A stretch of 64,000 nucleotides of DNA, taken from Dillenia suffruticosa. Lineage: Eukaryota > Streptophyta > Magnoliopsida > Dilleniales > Dilleniaceae. The position numbers and the translations under genes are program-made. Of the stretch, positions 11,780-25,335 are shown piece by piece. Below the pieces are notes generated by a model. It worked only from the letters and a program-made list of their open reading frames with translations. It was not told the DNA's origin and did no database searches. The stretch is from assembly GCA_033439265.1 (NCBI GenBank), contig JAVTVX010000001.1:21904608-21968607 (forward strand), read 5' to 3'. Position 1 is the stretch's first letter; each line of letters starts with the position of its first letter.

Positions 11780-14700
11780 TCACATTGCTCCGTATTTCAA
11801 GGATTCCCAACTGAAGGGCCGGCAAGAATAAAGAACTTCTGGTGAGCTCTTGAATAGTAGGGCCACACATACACAGACAGCAGCAATAGCCACCAATGAT
11901 AGCATTGCAGGTCTGTATGCAAGGAGACTTCTGTTGCTGCCATAAGCCAGTTTCTGCTCCCGATGCAAGCATTGACCACACTTTGATCTGGTTTCAGCCT
12001 TCTCTATCTGAAGGCCATTGAATTTTGCAGATTTTAGCCCATCGGCTAGCATCTGCCTAGGGTTGAAGTTTCCAGGAATGTCAAGCACCACATGATCACC
12101 ATTCAACTTCCTAGCAAGTTTCCTCTGGACTAGAAGGATGTAAGAGTAATGACTTCGAAGGCATGCATAATCATTGGGAGTCAGACCAGTGTTATCACGA
12201 GCCTTCCTCCATGCTTCTATACCAACCTGATCGAGGAAATCATATTAGCACTCAGTAAATATTTTATCGTGGTTGCAGGGATGGAGCAGAATTTTACATC
12301 CCCAGAGACACCAAGTAATCTTTCAATTGTATCACAAAAAGAACATCCTAAAAGCAACTATTTTAATGTGTTAAGAAGATACCATTCCAGGATCATCAGT
12401 TAGCGCATCCAAAATATTCTCAGATCCATCTGTACTGGCTGCTATGTGGAGAGGAGTCAGGCCTCCAATTCCCACTGCATCAGGTCTAAATATATAGTTG
12501 GAACCACCACTAGGTTGTTGCTTCTGTTCCGATCCTTGTTTATCCAAACCATTGTCCGGGGCATATCGTAACAAAAATTCTACCATCGGCCTGCAATTTC
12601 TTCGTACAGCTCGATGGAGCAGGGACAGCTCTGGCAATGCAACCTCAACAGAAGAATGGTGTCCTGCATCAACAGTTCCACTAAACAGAATGGCCAATAG
12701 TTTCTTGACAACAGCACACCAATCATGCTCCATGGAGAATTCCAAAAGCCACTTGAACCGTTGGAAAGGGAAGAGATCTGAACTTGGATCCATGTTGCCA
12801 AGTCTAGACTTCAAACGGCTTCTATGAAGAAGCCAACCCATTTCATGAATAAAATCCAGAGCCTGACTCTTGACCTCCAATTTATCAGCTTCTCCCACGG
12901 TGTTATATGCAGTCTCAGCCACCTCAATTGCACTCTCTAGCATGCGGATCTCTGAACATACATCCTCCTCTGCGACAATAAATGGAAAGAAACTGCTGCT
13001 GAGGCCATGATCTTCCACCTAACCAAAGAAAATTCACAATAGTCGATTCAGAAATTGGAAAGCATGTAAATTGCAAAACCATGGACCTTCTAGCAAACAA
13101 AAACCACCTAGCATAACAAAAACACAAGTATGCATATCTGAAAGTCTTTAGAACACCAAGCGATGTTCCAGTGAGAGGAGTAGATATTTCAGGAAGAGCA
13201 GAAGACGCGTACACTGGCATTGATTGCAGGAAACATTTTGGCACAGATATGGTGGACTAGAACTACAAAGTCATAGCTTGACAGGACCAAAGATCATTAG
13301 TACTGTTGAACTGGACTATAAGCAAAACATGTTTTTCGTCAGGCTCGGCACTTGACCTAGTATGTTGATTAAAGTGGCTATAAAGCGAACACTCCTTAGG
13401 AGTATATGTAGCATCACACTAAGAACACAAAAAATAAATAAATAGCCATAGAACGCATATGTTTGTAGACAGAATTATTTGGAAGAAAATTATAACCGAC
13501 TAGTTTTTCTATTTGCAAGATTTGATTGCAAGCTGAGCATGGCATACGTAACTTTAGTCTTATTCAATAAAATAAACAAAGTAAAGACACAACCTCAATG
13601 AATCCTCTTCCTGAAACATTTGGTACAGAACAGCAGAAGTTGATTGTTTGAAGTTCATCTTGCTCAAAAAATGAGTCTGCAGTACTTTCCATCAGGTCAT
13701 AACAACTATCGTGATACAGATACTTCCCTTCTAATGCACAAAGTAGCCTGAAAACAGAAAGTACAACGAGCTTGAGGACATAGAGCAGTACAAAGGAACA
13801 GATAATTCAACCCATCAATCACAATATGACAATTGAAACACGCATGACACAAACATTTCACAACAAATCAAACTCAAATACTATATCCATGTCAAGTGAT
13901 GATTAAGAAATTTGCAGGATTTGCACCACGGAAATTTGTCAGACCCATCTCAATTGCATTAAAATCTAGTTTACATTGATGAAGTGTGAGAAAAGAAGGG
14001 CACCTTTGCTCCTACAAGAAACAATAGCTGTACCTTGTTGTCCGCGAGATGTTAAAACCTTTAACGACAAACTGCGCTCTCTCAGATACAGAAACAGCTA
14101 TTGGTTTTATGCTTGAGATCTTGCAATTTCTATGACTCTGAAAAGGTAAAAGTGTATCCAAAACAACCTGACCTGTATATCAACGAAAAATCACATATTC
14201 TTGTCATAATCCAAAACGATACAAACATGAACCCCTTCACAGTGAAGGGAGGGAGGACAGAAGCCAAGTTGAAACTGTGGGAGTAGTACAAGTACAAACC
14301 GTTATAGATGAATGCTACACGGTGTCGAACCCTGGTATATACCCACCCTGTTTTCCAGAAAGAGTCATTCGATGCACTCAGGAGCCTAGTCAAACTGGAG
14401 TTCAAGTCTCCACAAAGCTGCATGAGCAAATGAAGATCAGGACAACCAAAAAGAAAGAATCTTTGACATAAGAAATGGATCATACCTCTTCCCATGTAGA
14501 TTTGCCTAGACAAAGATATATCGTTAAAATGATACAGCCAGGCCTGATATAGCTCTCAATATTGGTAGGACTGTGCGATAACCAGTCAAGGATCTGAAAT
14601 TTTAAGCATTGGGCAGAATCAATAAAAGTACAAGGAAATGCACAGAGAAAGCATGTAAATGCACCCATAAAACAGCTCAATGTACCTGTTGACGAAGAAC

Positions 14701-17083
14701 AACAGGAAAATCATTTGGATCTTTGCCAAAAAGTTTAAATACAATCCGATCTGTAGAACACTGAGAATCAACAAGTCAAAACGTTAGATTACAAAAGTTC
14801 CAACCATTTTAAGCAGACATATACTAGCTGCTCACAATACATCCACCATAATGGTGCGGATGTTGAAGTGAGAAACCTTCAGAAGATAACAAACATTTGA
14901 AGTTTACATACCTGAGCTTCCCCACTGGAGCTTGATAGTGACCGTGTAGAAGTTGAGTCAGAGTTTCCACTTGTTTGAGGAGGGCTTGACTTCAGAGAGT
15001 CTTGCTGAACCCACAAAGGACAAGTAGGAGACCCTGCCACTGGATTGACGGGGTAAATGCACCTCTCTGAAATATCTACACAGTCCTGAGTTTCATAGTA
15101 AACATTATTCAAGTCAAAATTATTTAACTTGACCCTCCCAAGGGTAGCATCAGGGACATTTGCTTTGACAGGAACATCATCTCTTATGGGCAACGGGGTC
15201 GTGGATGGGAAAGCTGATGGTGTTTGAAGAGCTCCAGGCTCGCCATCATCCAAGGATGTTTCTTTATGCTGCTGCACCACTGCATCCATTGTTACACATT
15301 GTCCAACAAGTGGGTCTTGAAGATCAGGGCGATCAGCCCTTCTACCGGCAGACTCGGGGCCTTTTTGAAATAAATTGGGCACTTCTTCTGGATCTGCAAC
15401 AGGGGCTCCAACATTCTGCAACTCTTGAGATCCCTGAAGTAACGTAGATAGGTCCCTTCCATTAAATTTTCCCGCAAGATTCGCTAGGTTTCCTAAGAAA
15501 TGAGAGAGTAGATCCTGATCCTTTGTTTGACCACAGTTATTGGCTGCAGTAGCAAGGTGAAATGTGAGGAGTCAATTGGTATTACCCCCTCCCCCAAATC
15601 CAACGCATATATGCTTATCATATATTAAAATAACAGAAGTCAATGACATCCTTGTAATCAGCAAGAAAACAGAAACTAGAATTCACTAAGCAACACAAAA
15701 TGATAAGAATTTTGTTCAGATGGCACAACTTTAGTCCGGTGTAATTGCAGCTACAGCGAGAAGAACAAAAGTTACTGCCAGTAAAGCGTAGGACTTTGAA
15801 GAGCAAAGGGGTACTCCGATTAGTACAAAGCATGGCATATCAACAATGTTTACAAAAGGTGCCCACACACTACACGCATGGCTATAGAGACAAATGATGT
15901 ACAATTTGTTTATGAGACATGTCATGCTTTGCCAACGATTCTAGTGGCACACAACTTGTCTAAATGTGTGATGTTCTCTGCAAGAAGTAGCCTTTGAACC
16001 AATCGGTATTCATAATTCTTTCTCGATAGGAACAGTACCAATGATTCAAAAGAGCAAAGGATTTTAAAGCATGCAATCTAGAAAGATCTAGTCCATGCGA
16101 TGCCCTGGTAAGCAAGCAAGCTGAGAGTCAGAGAAACAATTGAACTCACCATGCATGTTGGAGAGTATCCTTAGCAAGCTTATCAACAAATAACTACTAC
16201 CACGTTCATCATTGACAGCACCACCATTAATAACTGTTTCAGGATGTGTTTTCCTCCTCCGTCTATTATGACCGGCCAATCGCCGACGACAACTTCTCTT
16301 TCCCTCATCAAATTCTTGAAGAACATGAAACCTGGCCAATAAGCATAACAAAATGCATCTAATTGAGTCCGCATTTGTATTTGTAAAACACGAGATTTCT
16401 AACTAGGACAGAAAATGATAGGCGTGCAATTTTTATCTTATTCAGATAAGTGTTATCGTTGTTGCAGGCTTCGGATGGAAAACTGACCTGCTGCACTGCT
16501 GACAGAATCTCTGCATAACATTTCCCACCAGTGCCTCACTGGCTTTGGAATGCAAATCACAAACCTTATGCCTTCTATGGTAGTCCTTGGCAGCGCTCAG
16601 ATCTGCCCTACAATCCTCAACTTGACAAACCGCACGATTAGGGCCAGAACCAAGACGCTTGGTCTTCTTCCCACTTTTCTCTTCCCACTTGTCTACCTCA
16701 CCATCCATGATAGGGTAGACCTGCCCACCAAGCCTCAAATTCAAGGACCCGGCTTCATCGTTCAATGCAGTCTCCTCAACGACTCTCCTCCGCTTTTCCA
16801 ATTCCCTCCTGCCTTTGTCACTTGCAAGAGGCATATCCTCAGAACAATATGAAGAACTATTAGACAAGCCTATATTAGCCGGAATTTCGGAGCCAACAGG
16901 AGGGAACAACTGCCTACTCCTGCAATCTGATGGAGTAGGATTCAAAGGGGTGGCAGTAAAAAGATCACCATCCCATTTCCAATCATTCAAATCCCACTCA
17001 AGACTCTTTTTGTCCACAGCCTTCAAATCCGAGACGATCGGACCAAAAAAATGATGGGCTTTTCCCCTAAATTTAGTTTCCAT
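11780..17083 (-). CDS. SPL1/SPL12-like: SBP-box transcription factor, SPL1/SPL12 class
   Basis: Ten coding exons: 17083-16488, 16331-16150, 15543-14912, 14760-14686, 14593-14486, 14417-14300, 14172-14034, 13747-13594, 13018-12383 and 12226-11780. All phases agree, giving 1028 aa. The start [15 protein letters not shown] and [16 protein letters not shown] mark the long SPL1/SPL12 subgroup. The SBP domain spans about residues 153-226 with zinc ligands C153, C158, C175, H178 and C194, C197, H201, C213. It is split after C197 by the intron normal for SBP genes, and the nuclear signal [17 protein letters not shown] overlaps its end. The second half has ankyrin-like segments ([28 protein letters not shown]) and a hydrophobic segment near the C-terminus, [21 protein letters not shown] proteins bind GTAC-core DNA; this subgroup is reported in development and stress responses and is not a miR156 target. 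An in-frame ATG at 17092 would add three residues. Confidence 0.95.
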
Positions 17084-17800
17084 CCCCACCAAAAATTAAG
17101 GTTGCACAACAACAACAAATGAAGCAAAGATAGATGCACACACAAACACCACAGGTACAAAAAAATTAAAAGCAAACCGCAATCCAAGATTAAAAAGTAA
17201 GAGCAAGTTGAGCCGGTCGCTTCAATCTGGGGTTAATCAAGGTCTCTTCAGCCATAGAAATCTAACAAAAGAACACCCAAAACATTACTCAAGGATCCAA
17301 ATTACAAACAAGGGATACCCGCATGCCTAAATTACCCAGGAAAGTTATTTAGATGAGGGTCAACAACATTAACAGACCCACAAACCTTAAATTTCATTTG
17401 AAACTAAGAAATCTCCGAAAGAGTCTACACAACAATTCAACACTCGCAACTTTCAAAATTAATTTTTTCAAAAGAAAAAAAATCAAAGGGTTGCGGAAAA
17501 AAAGGGAAGAGAGAAAGAGAGAAGGAGAGAGTTAGGTAGAGGGTGAACAACTGTGATCTGAGAGGGAGTAGATCGCCGGGGAGGAGAGAGAGAAGAAGAA
17601 GACCAAGAAGAGAAGAAAATGGAAATGAAAAATAACGAAAGAAAGGAAAGTCCCTTGGCAGAGAGTGATTTAACAGACGCGGTTAGAGAGACAGACAGCA
17701 TACATAGTACACTTTAATTTTTAATTTCTCAAGTTTTCACTTTTTTTTATGACGCCAGAGGGGGAGAGGGGGGGGGGAGAGAGAGAGAATCCAAGCACAT
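17084..17800 (-). promoter_or_regulatory. Leader and probable promoter of the SPL gene
   Basis: The minus-strand sequence just upstream of the start codon is rich in CT/TC (GA/AG on plus), as in many plant leaders. Several short AG-rich blocks lie at 17470-17640 and a G-rich/GA block at 17758-17790. No clear TATA box was picked out. Extent is a guess. Confidence 0.35.
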
Positions 17801-18629
17801 CCCCACACGGCGGGTATTTCGGTCCACGCGGTAAATTTTGAGTAGCACAGGAGTTGTTCAGTCACCACGTTATACTTTAACTCACTTGTGTTTTGTGGCC
17901 GTCAAAATTCCAATTTTTTGCTTTCCATTATTTACCCCTGACCTTTTCTCTTCGAACATCTTCCATTCTTTCATACTCTATTTTTCTTTTTTCAAAAAAT
18001 CATACCTTTACAAGCAAATTTACAGTTTTTTAAGAAAATATTTGGATCAGAATTCATTAGTACCAAAATTAATAGGAAAGAAAAATGGTGGTGGGTGCAC
18101 TCGATTCTGGAGGACTGGTTCAGCCTAGCCTCATCTTCCCATAGTACACACGAATTTTCATTTTCATTTGGCAAGACGAGGTGGGTGAGTGGGAGGGTGG
18201 GGTCTTCTTTGGTACGGTAAACGACGGAGAGAGAGAGAGAGAGAGAGAGCCATAGCCATGTATTCACCCTCCCCAAATTACACCTCAACCTGCTCATCCT
18301 GTTGCATTCTCGGGTTTCCCATAATCAAAGGGGAAGACTCGGCTACCTCAGTCCACATCACACATCACCGTGCGGTGCTGTGATGCACCAAAATAATAGC
18401 ATTTGATCACTAACATTATGGACCAATTTGATAATTACAAGAAGAAAATTATTTATAAAAATATAGTCAGATGATCAAATTAAACACTAAGCCTTTTTCT
18501 CTCAAAAGAAAAAGTAATATAAAATTGAATCATGAAATTAGAAGAGATACAGTAATAAATTTATTTTTTTTTTAAATAATATTTATATTTTAGATAGAAT
18601 ATTATATTAGGAGTGAAGAATTTCCCAAC

Positions 18630-18631
<2 letters not shown>

Positions 18632-18663
<32 letters not shown>
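18632..18663. repeat. (GA)n microsatellite
   Basis: About 32 bases of near-pure GA repeat, 40 bases before a G-rich tract. Confidence 0.95.
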
Positions 18664-18666
<3 letters not shown>

Positions 18667-18704
18667 TTCTGTATTAATAATTTTTTTCTTTTTTCTTTTT
18701 TTTT

Positions 18705-18740
18705 GGGAAGGGGGTGGGGTGGGGTGGGGTGGGGTTGGGG
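18705..18740 (+). other. G-quadruplex-like G-rich tract
   Basis: Seven runs of three to five or more guanines are separated by one or two bases (GGGGT units). This meets the usual pattern for an intramolecular G-quadruplex on the plus strand. It is about 1.6 kb upstream of the SPL start codon. Function is unknown. Confidence 0.6.
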
Positions 18741-19064
18741 ATGGTTGTTGCAGGATGAGGCCCAATCTCAAATTTTGACCTTTCAACCCACAGTGGACCC
18801 TTACCTTGTGGCTCGTACGAACCATTTTCTCCTCCCCAATTGCTGCTTTTCATCCCTGCGACACATATTTACCCTTTTCATTCTTTATACTCAGTTTTCT
18901 TTTTCTTTTCTTTTTAATTTTTTAACTCAAAAAAAAATAATTAATTAATTTAGGATGAGGTCAAATTATGGTGAGATATAGTATGTGATTTTATTTTGGT
19001 TAAAATTCCATTTAATGCAGTTTTCCTCTCACTTCCTGCGGGACCGAGCATTCAATGTGGCACT

Positions 19065-19460
19065 GTTATATAAATCGAGTCGAGTTTGTTCCGTTTGTGA
19101 GCTGCTCAATCAACAGTTCGACTCGACTTGATTTTTATCGATTTCGAGTCAATTTCGTTATACAATCAATCGAATTCAAATAATAAAATTTTAAATTCAA
19201 AAACTCATCGAATAATTGGATAATATATATTAATATGTATTATATATATTTATATATTATTATAATATAAAAAATTAAATTAAATAGAATATATATTATA
19301 TATACAAATTACTCATCAAATTTAAATATCATTAAAAAATTCAAATTATTTATTACTTGTGGAATTCAAGTTCAAATTTGAATTCGATTAAAAAATTTAA
19401 ATTCAAGTTCAATTCAAGAGATATTTGGAGTCGCCTCCGACTCAAATACACTCTTAATTC
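19065..19460. repeat. Degenerate CTCGA-rich interspersed repeat
   Basis: The left end has ATCGAGTCGAGTTTG, GACTCGACTTGAT and TTCGAGTCAATTT motifs. The right end has GAATTCAAGTTCAAATTTG-like and GTCGCCTCCGACTC motifs. Between them lies an AT-rich core. Strings of this kind occur in non-autonomous plant repeats, but I could not define terminal inverted repeats or a target duplication. Confidence 0.3.
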
Positions 19461-20802
19461 AATGTCTTGTAAGTACGGAGACACATGTCTTCATAGGTTG
19501 GCCGCCCCCCATGCCCCATGTAATTTATTTGTATTTGGAAAATTTTGAATATGACTAAAAATAAATTAAATTATATATAATAATTTATATCAATATATTT
19601 TTAATTAATATTTAATTAAATAATTATTTAAATTTGTCAGAATATGTTAATATAAAATATTATGATATAAATATTATTTTATTACTCTATTGTATCACCT
19701 ACTTAAATTTATTATTTTGTTGCACTAATTAAATATAAAAAATATTTTTTTTTCTTAATATTCTTTTTTTATATATAAGAGAGTTTCGAATTCGAAATCT
19801 CTAAGAAGGAAATGAATGATATCATATGATTCATCGGCCTTCACATTCTTTTGTACATGGTAAATGTGATGCGGGAAAATAAATTTTGAAATATCATCGT
19901 AATTAAATATCTACTCATTTGCATTATTATTTTTATTTCCTAGAATTATAAAACAACTTAAAAAGAAGAATCTTTAGGAGGAGACATTATATCCTCTTTT
20001 TTAAAAGAACCAAAACTTTGGTCTCCCATGGTATAGTAGACAACGCCAGATCATATGGTCCCACGGCAAAATTTTGATGAGGAATTTGATATCATTATTT
20101 TAGGAAAAAGATTATTGTTTATGGCGCTACCCTAAAGAAACCTTTGGCATATCTTCCTCCATGCCATGCCATCCACACTCAAGAAAGAATAAATACTTGC
20201 CAGCTCTAACCAAACTTCCTCGGGTAAGGAAAAAAGGGTAAATTTTAATTGTTGGGTTAAGAACAGAAATGATACCTATTTGAGGTCACCTTCAAATTAT
20301 TTTGTCCATTAGGGGGGAGGGGGGGACGGAAACAAATGGGTAGGCAATTCCCAACGCCCTTCACATGAAGTGTTATGTGGATAGATGGGACTTATTGCAT
20401 CGTGGACCAAAATTATGTCTTCTACTCTCTCTCTCTCTCTCTCTCTAAATTTAATTATATTTGGGTGCAGCATATTTGACAAAAAAAAAAAAAAAATTAT
20501 GTATAACCTTGTCGTTGTGGCATATATATATCCTAATCAATCTGACATGATGCTTAAAAATTTTGGTTGTGTGCAAGGAGGAAGAGGCTGCAAAGAAGCC
20601 TCAATCCAAAAGAAAGAAACAATCTAGGCTCCAGACTGAACACTCCATTAGCCGGCCATTAAATGTGTAGGATTCTATTGGCTTCCATTTAGGCATACCA
20701 TTCAGATGGTGGCGCTGATCCAGCAGCCACACCGTCCAACATTTTTTTGTAGATGCCAACTCTCCTCTATTTTTCAGTTAGGCTTCTTTTCTTTGTCTTT
20801 CA

Positions 20803-20832
20803 GGTGGGGGTGGGGGTGGGGGTGGGGGAGGG
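20803..20832 (+). other. Second G-quadruplex-like tract
   Basis: Four GGGGG runs separated by single T or A bases, then GGG. This fits the G-quadruplex pattern on the plus strand. It lies in the same gene-poor interval as the tract at 18705. Confidence 0.6.
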
Positions 20833-23119
20833 TGTTAAAACAAAGAGAAAAAAAAAAGAAGAAGAAGACAATCACCATGGTAACAATATAATAGAAATTA
20901 CCATCTTTGGTTTTTTGTAGTAGTTATTACTCATTTTCAATTTATTGTAAAAAGATACAACAACTATTGTACTAACCTTGTAACATTATCATTAAAAACA
21001 TTTTGTTACAAAATATTCAATTTTAGTAATAATTACGGTCTTCCCGGCAGTTTATTATCATAGCCCCTACTTACATGTAGAATGGGCATATAACCCTCTG
21101 CTAAAGAATGGTTTCGAACCTCCCTGAACTAAGTACACGTTGGTTTGTTTAACCTACTCGAACTTGAAACCTCTCCTATCCAAGAAAGGTGTGAAAGCGA
21201 GAGGGTATGCTTGGTTCGTGACTCCACCGGTCAAGGCACAATGAAATGAACAATGTCAAAAAAGACATCCTCGTGTCTAAAAGGATGGCTAACAAAATAC
21301 AAAGGCAAAGTAAGAAAAAGGACTCCAATCTGACCCGTTGGCGGCTAAAAGCATGGGAATCAAGACTTTCAACACCCAATTATCACGTTAAAGCAAGAGG
21401 CAAAACTTCTTAATATGCCATACGATTTATATATGAGTAAGGCTAAAGATTCTGTTGTTGGCTTTTCCTAAACTAGGCGACATGCGTAGGATTCTCCAAA
21501 TGTCCAAACAATAAGCAAGACCACCAAAAAATTGTAAACATTTTTCTTTGGTTTAATCAAAATACATTCATCTGATTACGAAGGAACTTTTTTCTTTAGT
21601 TAACTTCCATTGTTCACAGAATATGTTTTTCTGGTGGATTGTGCTATGCTGCGTCTGACGTTTTTAGTATACATGCATCATGCATGAACCATTGCAGGTG
21701 ATTTGGATAAAAATGTTAATCAAATAGAATCAAGTGCGTTCAGCCGTGGATGTGCTTGTTTGAAGAAATGTGTAGACGACAGTGAAGTTACACATCCTCA
21801 TGTGAAATAACAAAGAGATAATATAGAAATTATTAAATATGGAAAGCTGAATTATAATGATTCATTACTTCATTTAAATATTATAATAGTTTATATTTAT
21901 ATAAAAAATATATATTATTACAAATATAAAAATATAAAAATAAAGCAAATCAAAATATATTCAAAATTAAATTAATTATTAATATACTCTTACATAATAT
22001 TTTTTAATAACCGAGTTGATTTTGATATATAATTATTTTTAATATAAATAATGATAATTCAATTAGTAGGTAATGCAATGACCATAATAGTTCACGATAC
22101 TCGCCTAACCTTGAGATATTATATTAGCTTACTTTTGGGGTCGAATACCCTGGCTGAAGAAAAACAAAATAGAGAGATCCTGAAGATAGAGAAGTGAACA
22201 TCAAAGTTGTTTGGGAGTGTCACTGATCCCGGACACTAAGAGCAATGTGCGCGCAGGGGCAGAAAAGGACAACCAGAAGATATTCAACTGAATGGTTTAT
22301 TATGGTGATGAAGAACAATAGTGTTCCGAATTAAATCATGCATGAAAAGTAAATAGGCAAGAACAGAAAGCTTCAAAATGAAAACAGATGATCGACAAGA
22401 TCAAATTTGTCTTACTACCTTCTTTTTTTAAGGCTGAGGAAAAATCCTTTCGGCAACATCAATAACAAACGATAAAAAGGGGGATGGGGGAGTATCCTTT
22501 TTAGAAAGATCCATAAATAGTTGGTCCCCTTGGCCTCGGACCCATGAAATCCTTTACCCATGGAAATGGGTCATCCTTTTTGTGTTGTGTATTTTGTTTT
22601 GTGGCTTAGTTAGGCCCTTGCTTTTGCTACAACTTCAAGAGACAAAATCAGTGAGAGAGAGAGAAACAGAGACAGAGACAGAGAGCTTTGCAAGCTGAGC
22701 ATGATGGAGCCTTATGTGTATCACACTCCTACAAAAGTGACAAGTGTTTTTATTTTTGTATATAGTGGGGCTCGAACCCTAATCGATTGGGAAGGAAGGG
22801 AGAAGATGACAGTTGAGCCAAAACTCGTTGACAAAGTGACATTGTTTTTAAATTTTATTGTATGAGTATTTTTTACCCTCTGCTACATTTTTCTTTCTTT
22901 AGATAAATTCGGAGATTGTAGTATTCGATCAATACTTATTATGGCAAGATAAAGCAAAGCAATTCAATTTGTCATTATCACAATTTTCATGATGACATAT
23001 TCATTAATCTTTATGGAATAGGTGGCGTTAAGTTTTGGGTCACCATCGACCCTTATTGAAAACCTCCTCTTCAGTTTTTAATTGCCTTCTTGTCTATACT
23101 CTCAATCACCCAACCCCCA

Positions 23120-23121
<2 letters not shown>

Positions 23122-23160
<39 letters not shown>
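23122..23160. repeat. (TC)n microsatellite
   Basis: About 38 bases of near-perfect TC repeat in intergenic DNA. Confidence 0.95.
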
Positions 23161-23163
<3 letters not shown>

Positions 23164-24389
23164 GAATAGTGTGGAATAATAAAGAAATGGAAGATAAAAC
23201 CTGAGCTTGAATATTAAAGCCCATGTAGTTAAGGCCTAAAGCCTTTTTTTCTTTAGATTTAGAAAAGGTCAACAAGACACATTTATTCAAAGTGGAGAAC
23301 AACTCATGGTCTAGCGCCTGCGTCCTACCGCAGAAAATACAAGAACAAATAGATCATGCATGACGTGCGCCTTAGTTATCAATGTGCATTAAGGATGCAA
23401 ATGCAAATTAAGGTTTTTCTTTTTTAAAGCCAACGTGTAATTGTAGATATTTTACGACCACTGTGCCAATAAATTGCCTGCAAACCTTGATGAATGCAAA
23501 TTTCATTGTATAGTGTTTTCGACATGCCAAACATTTGAATAACATGTTACAAATGTCTCGTCGTCGTATTATGGATGAACCTGGTTCTACCCTCTCGGAG
23601 ACACCATCATCTTCTCACAAGACAAGAAGCCATCGACAAAAAATGGATAAATAAAGGATGGCAGTTAGATCAGCTTGCCTACTTTGCAAATCAGAGATTT
23701 CTTCTATTATTGTACTTGACCATGTAGGGGTTTTTTGAATTAAGTAATATTTTGACACAAATTATTGGGTCACATGTCAAACACACCATACGATGGATAT
23801 CATCTTCATGTTTTTTCTCTTCTCTCTACAAGAAATTGTAGAAATTTTCCCAAGTATGTAACAAGGGATTTTTCTGCTTCATTTTAAAGATAATAGTTAT
23901 CATTTTATTTTAATAGCTAAAAATAAAAATGATTTTTAAGTTATTATTTGAAGTTTTATAGGAGGATAAGGATCACATTTTGTTATAGAAGACAAATTCC
24001 TATTGGTTTTTGCCCTCTCCCGGGTCAGTGGGGTCAAAACGACCACTCTCATTTTTCTTTTTCCAATCTCATCACTATAATATATGCCCCCTATTGACTT
24101 CATAGACTCAATATTTTAATGGCTGCCTCTGAATAACTTTTACCCAACGAATATGATAAACAAAGGAAGATCTCAAAAATCCATTATGCGTCTAATAATT
24201 TTAGGTTTCCAGTATTGAATGTTTCAAAACGAGTATATGCCCGTCCCCAGTTAAACTTATCTGGGGGCATTATTTACTGGAAAAAGATTATGGGAAGGGA
24301 TGGGTGAAGGTCTCCTATCACAACATGGAAATTCTAAACCCCATTTGACTAGACCACCCATGTCAAGTCCTAATACCAAATCTTTTTAG

Positions 24390-24420
<31 letters not shown>

Positions 24421-25335
24421 GAGCCCAAAACTTTTAGAGGGGAAAAAAAGTCTCCATCCAAGCTTAAATTTTGCTTTTTCACCATTCCTCAACAACCCCA
24501 TGACCTAACCGCTTTAACCAAGTTCCTAGCATATATGGAAACTCGGGACATGAGGCCCAACAAAGGGGGAACCAAGTTGGGCTTTTCAAAAATTAAGATT
24601 ACATGTTCGAGGCCTCCAAACTGATGAGTGGAAGAGCGTGGGAGGAAAGGGAAAACACCCCCCCCCCCGGGGGTAAGGGAAAACGAAAAAGAAAAGACAC
24701 AGGGAAATACAACACTTATTTTAGAAACGAGACATAAAAGATCATCATATACCCTTTGGTATGGACAAGGGAGGTGCCCGCCCAGATGATGCATTTAGTT
24801 TTCCATGAGGTCAAGGAGGGAAAGCAAAGACTTGGGCATCAACTGTGCAATCCCTCTCCCGCTTTACTTAAAATACATCAAGTTTGGAAGGAGCAACTTA
24901 GGATACCACTCATTCAAATGAATAACGTAAATTATATGAGCCGATAAACAGATGGATCAAGTATTTAATATCAATATGTTTGAATCTTTTTCAGTGAAAT
25001 ATTTTGATAAATTCAAATAAATATTTAATTAATAATTAATTAAAATATATAGATTTGAATTATTAGTTATATAAGATTTGATCTATTTTGGTTCATCTGG
25101 TGCACGTAGCTCTATTCGATTCACATGTCCTTGAAGGTAATCCATCCCTTCCACCAAAAAAAAAAAAAAAAAAAAAAGAAAAAAGGTTAATCCATCCCAA
25201 AAATATGGCTAAAATATATGGGCTAGTATTCTTAGTTATTACTAAGCTGAGTAGTTGTGGACTATGAAATAGTGGGATTTTAAGAAGATGATGAACGTTA
25301 TGAGTGGGCTTCTATATTGGGCTTTCTCTTCTTTG

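Larger units (their letters stand above)
17801..25335. other. Gene-poor AT-rich intergenic region
   Basis: No exon, RNA gene or intact element is recognised in about 7.5 kb. It contains GA/CT microsatellites (18227-18250, 18632-18663, 20424-20446, 23122-23160), an A28 run (24390-24417), G-rich tracts and long AT-rich stretches such as 18920-19900 and 21830-22060. The long open stretches seen here lack codon structure and family similarity. Confidence 0.5.

Noticed and set aside
22740-22800. tRNA-like GGGCTCGAACCC string
   Set aside because: Only a box-B-like piece is present. No cloverleaf can be built around it.
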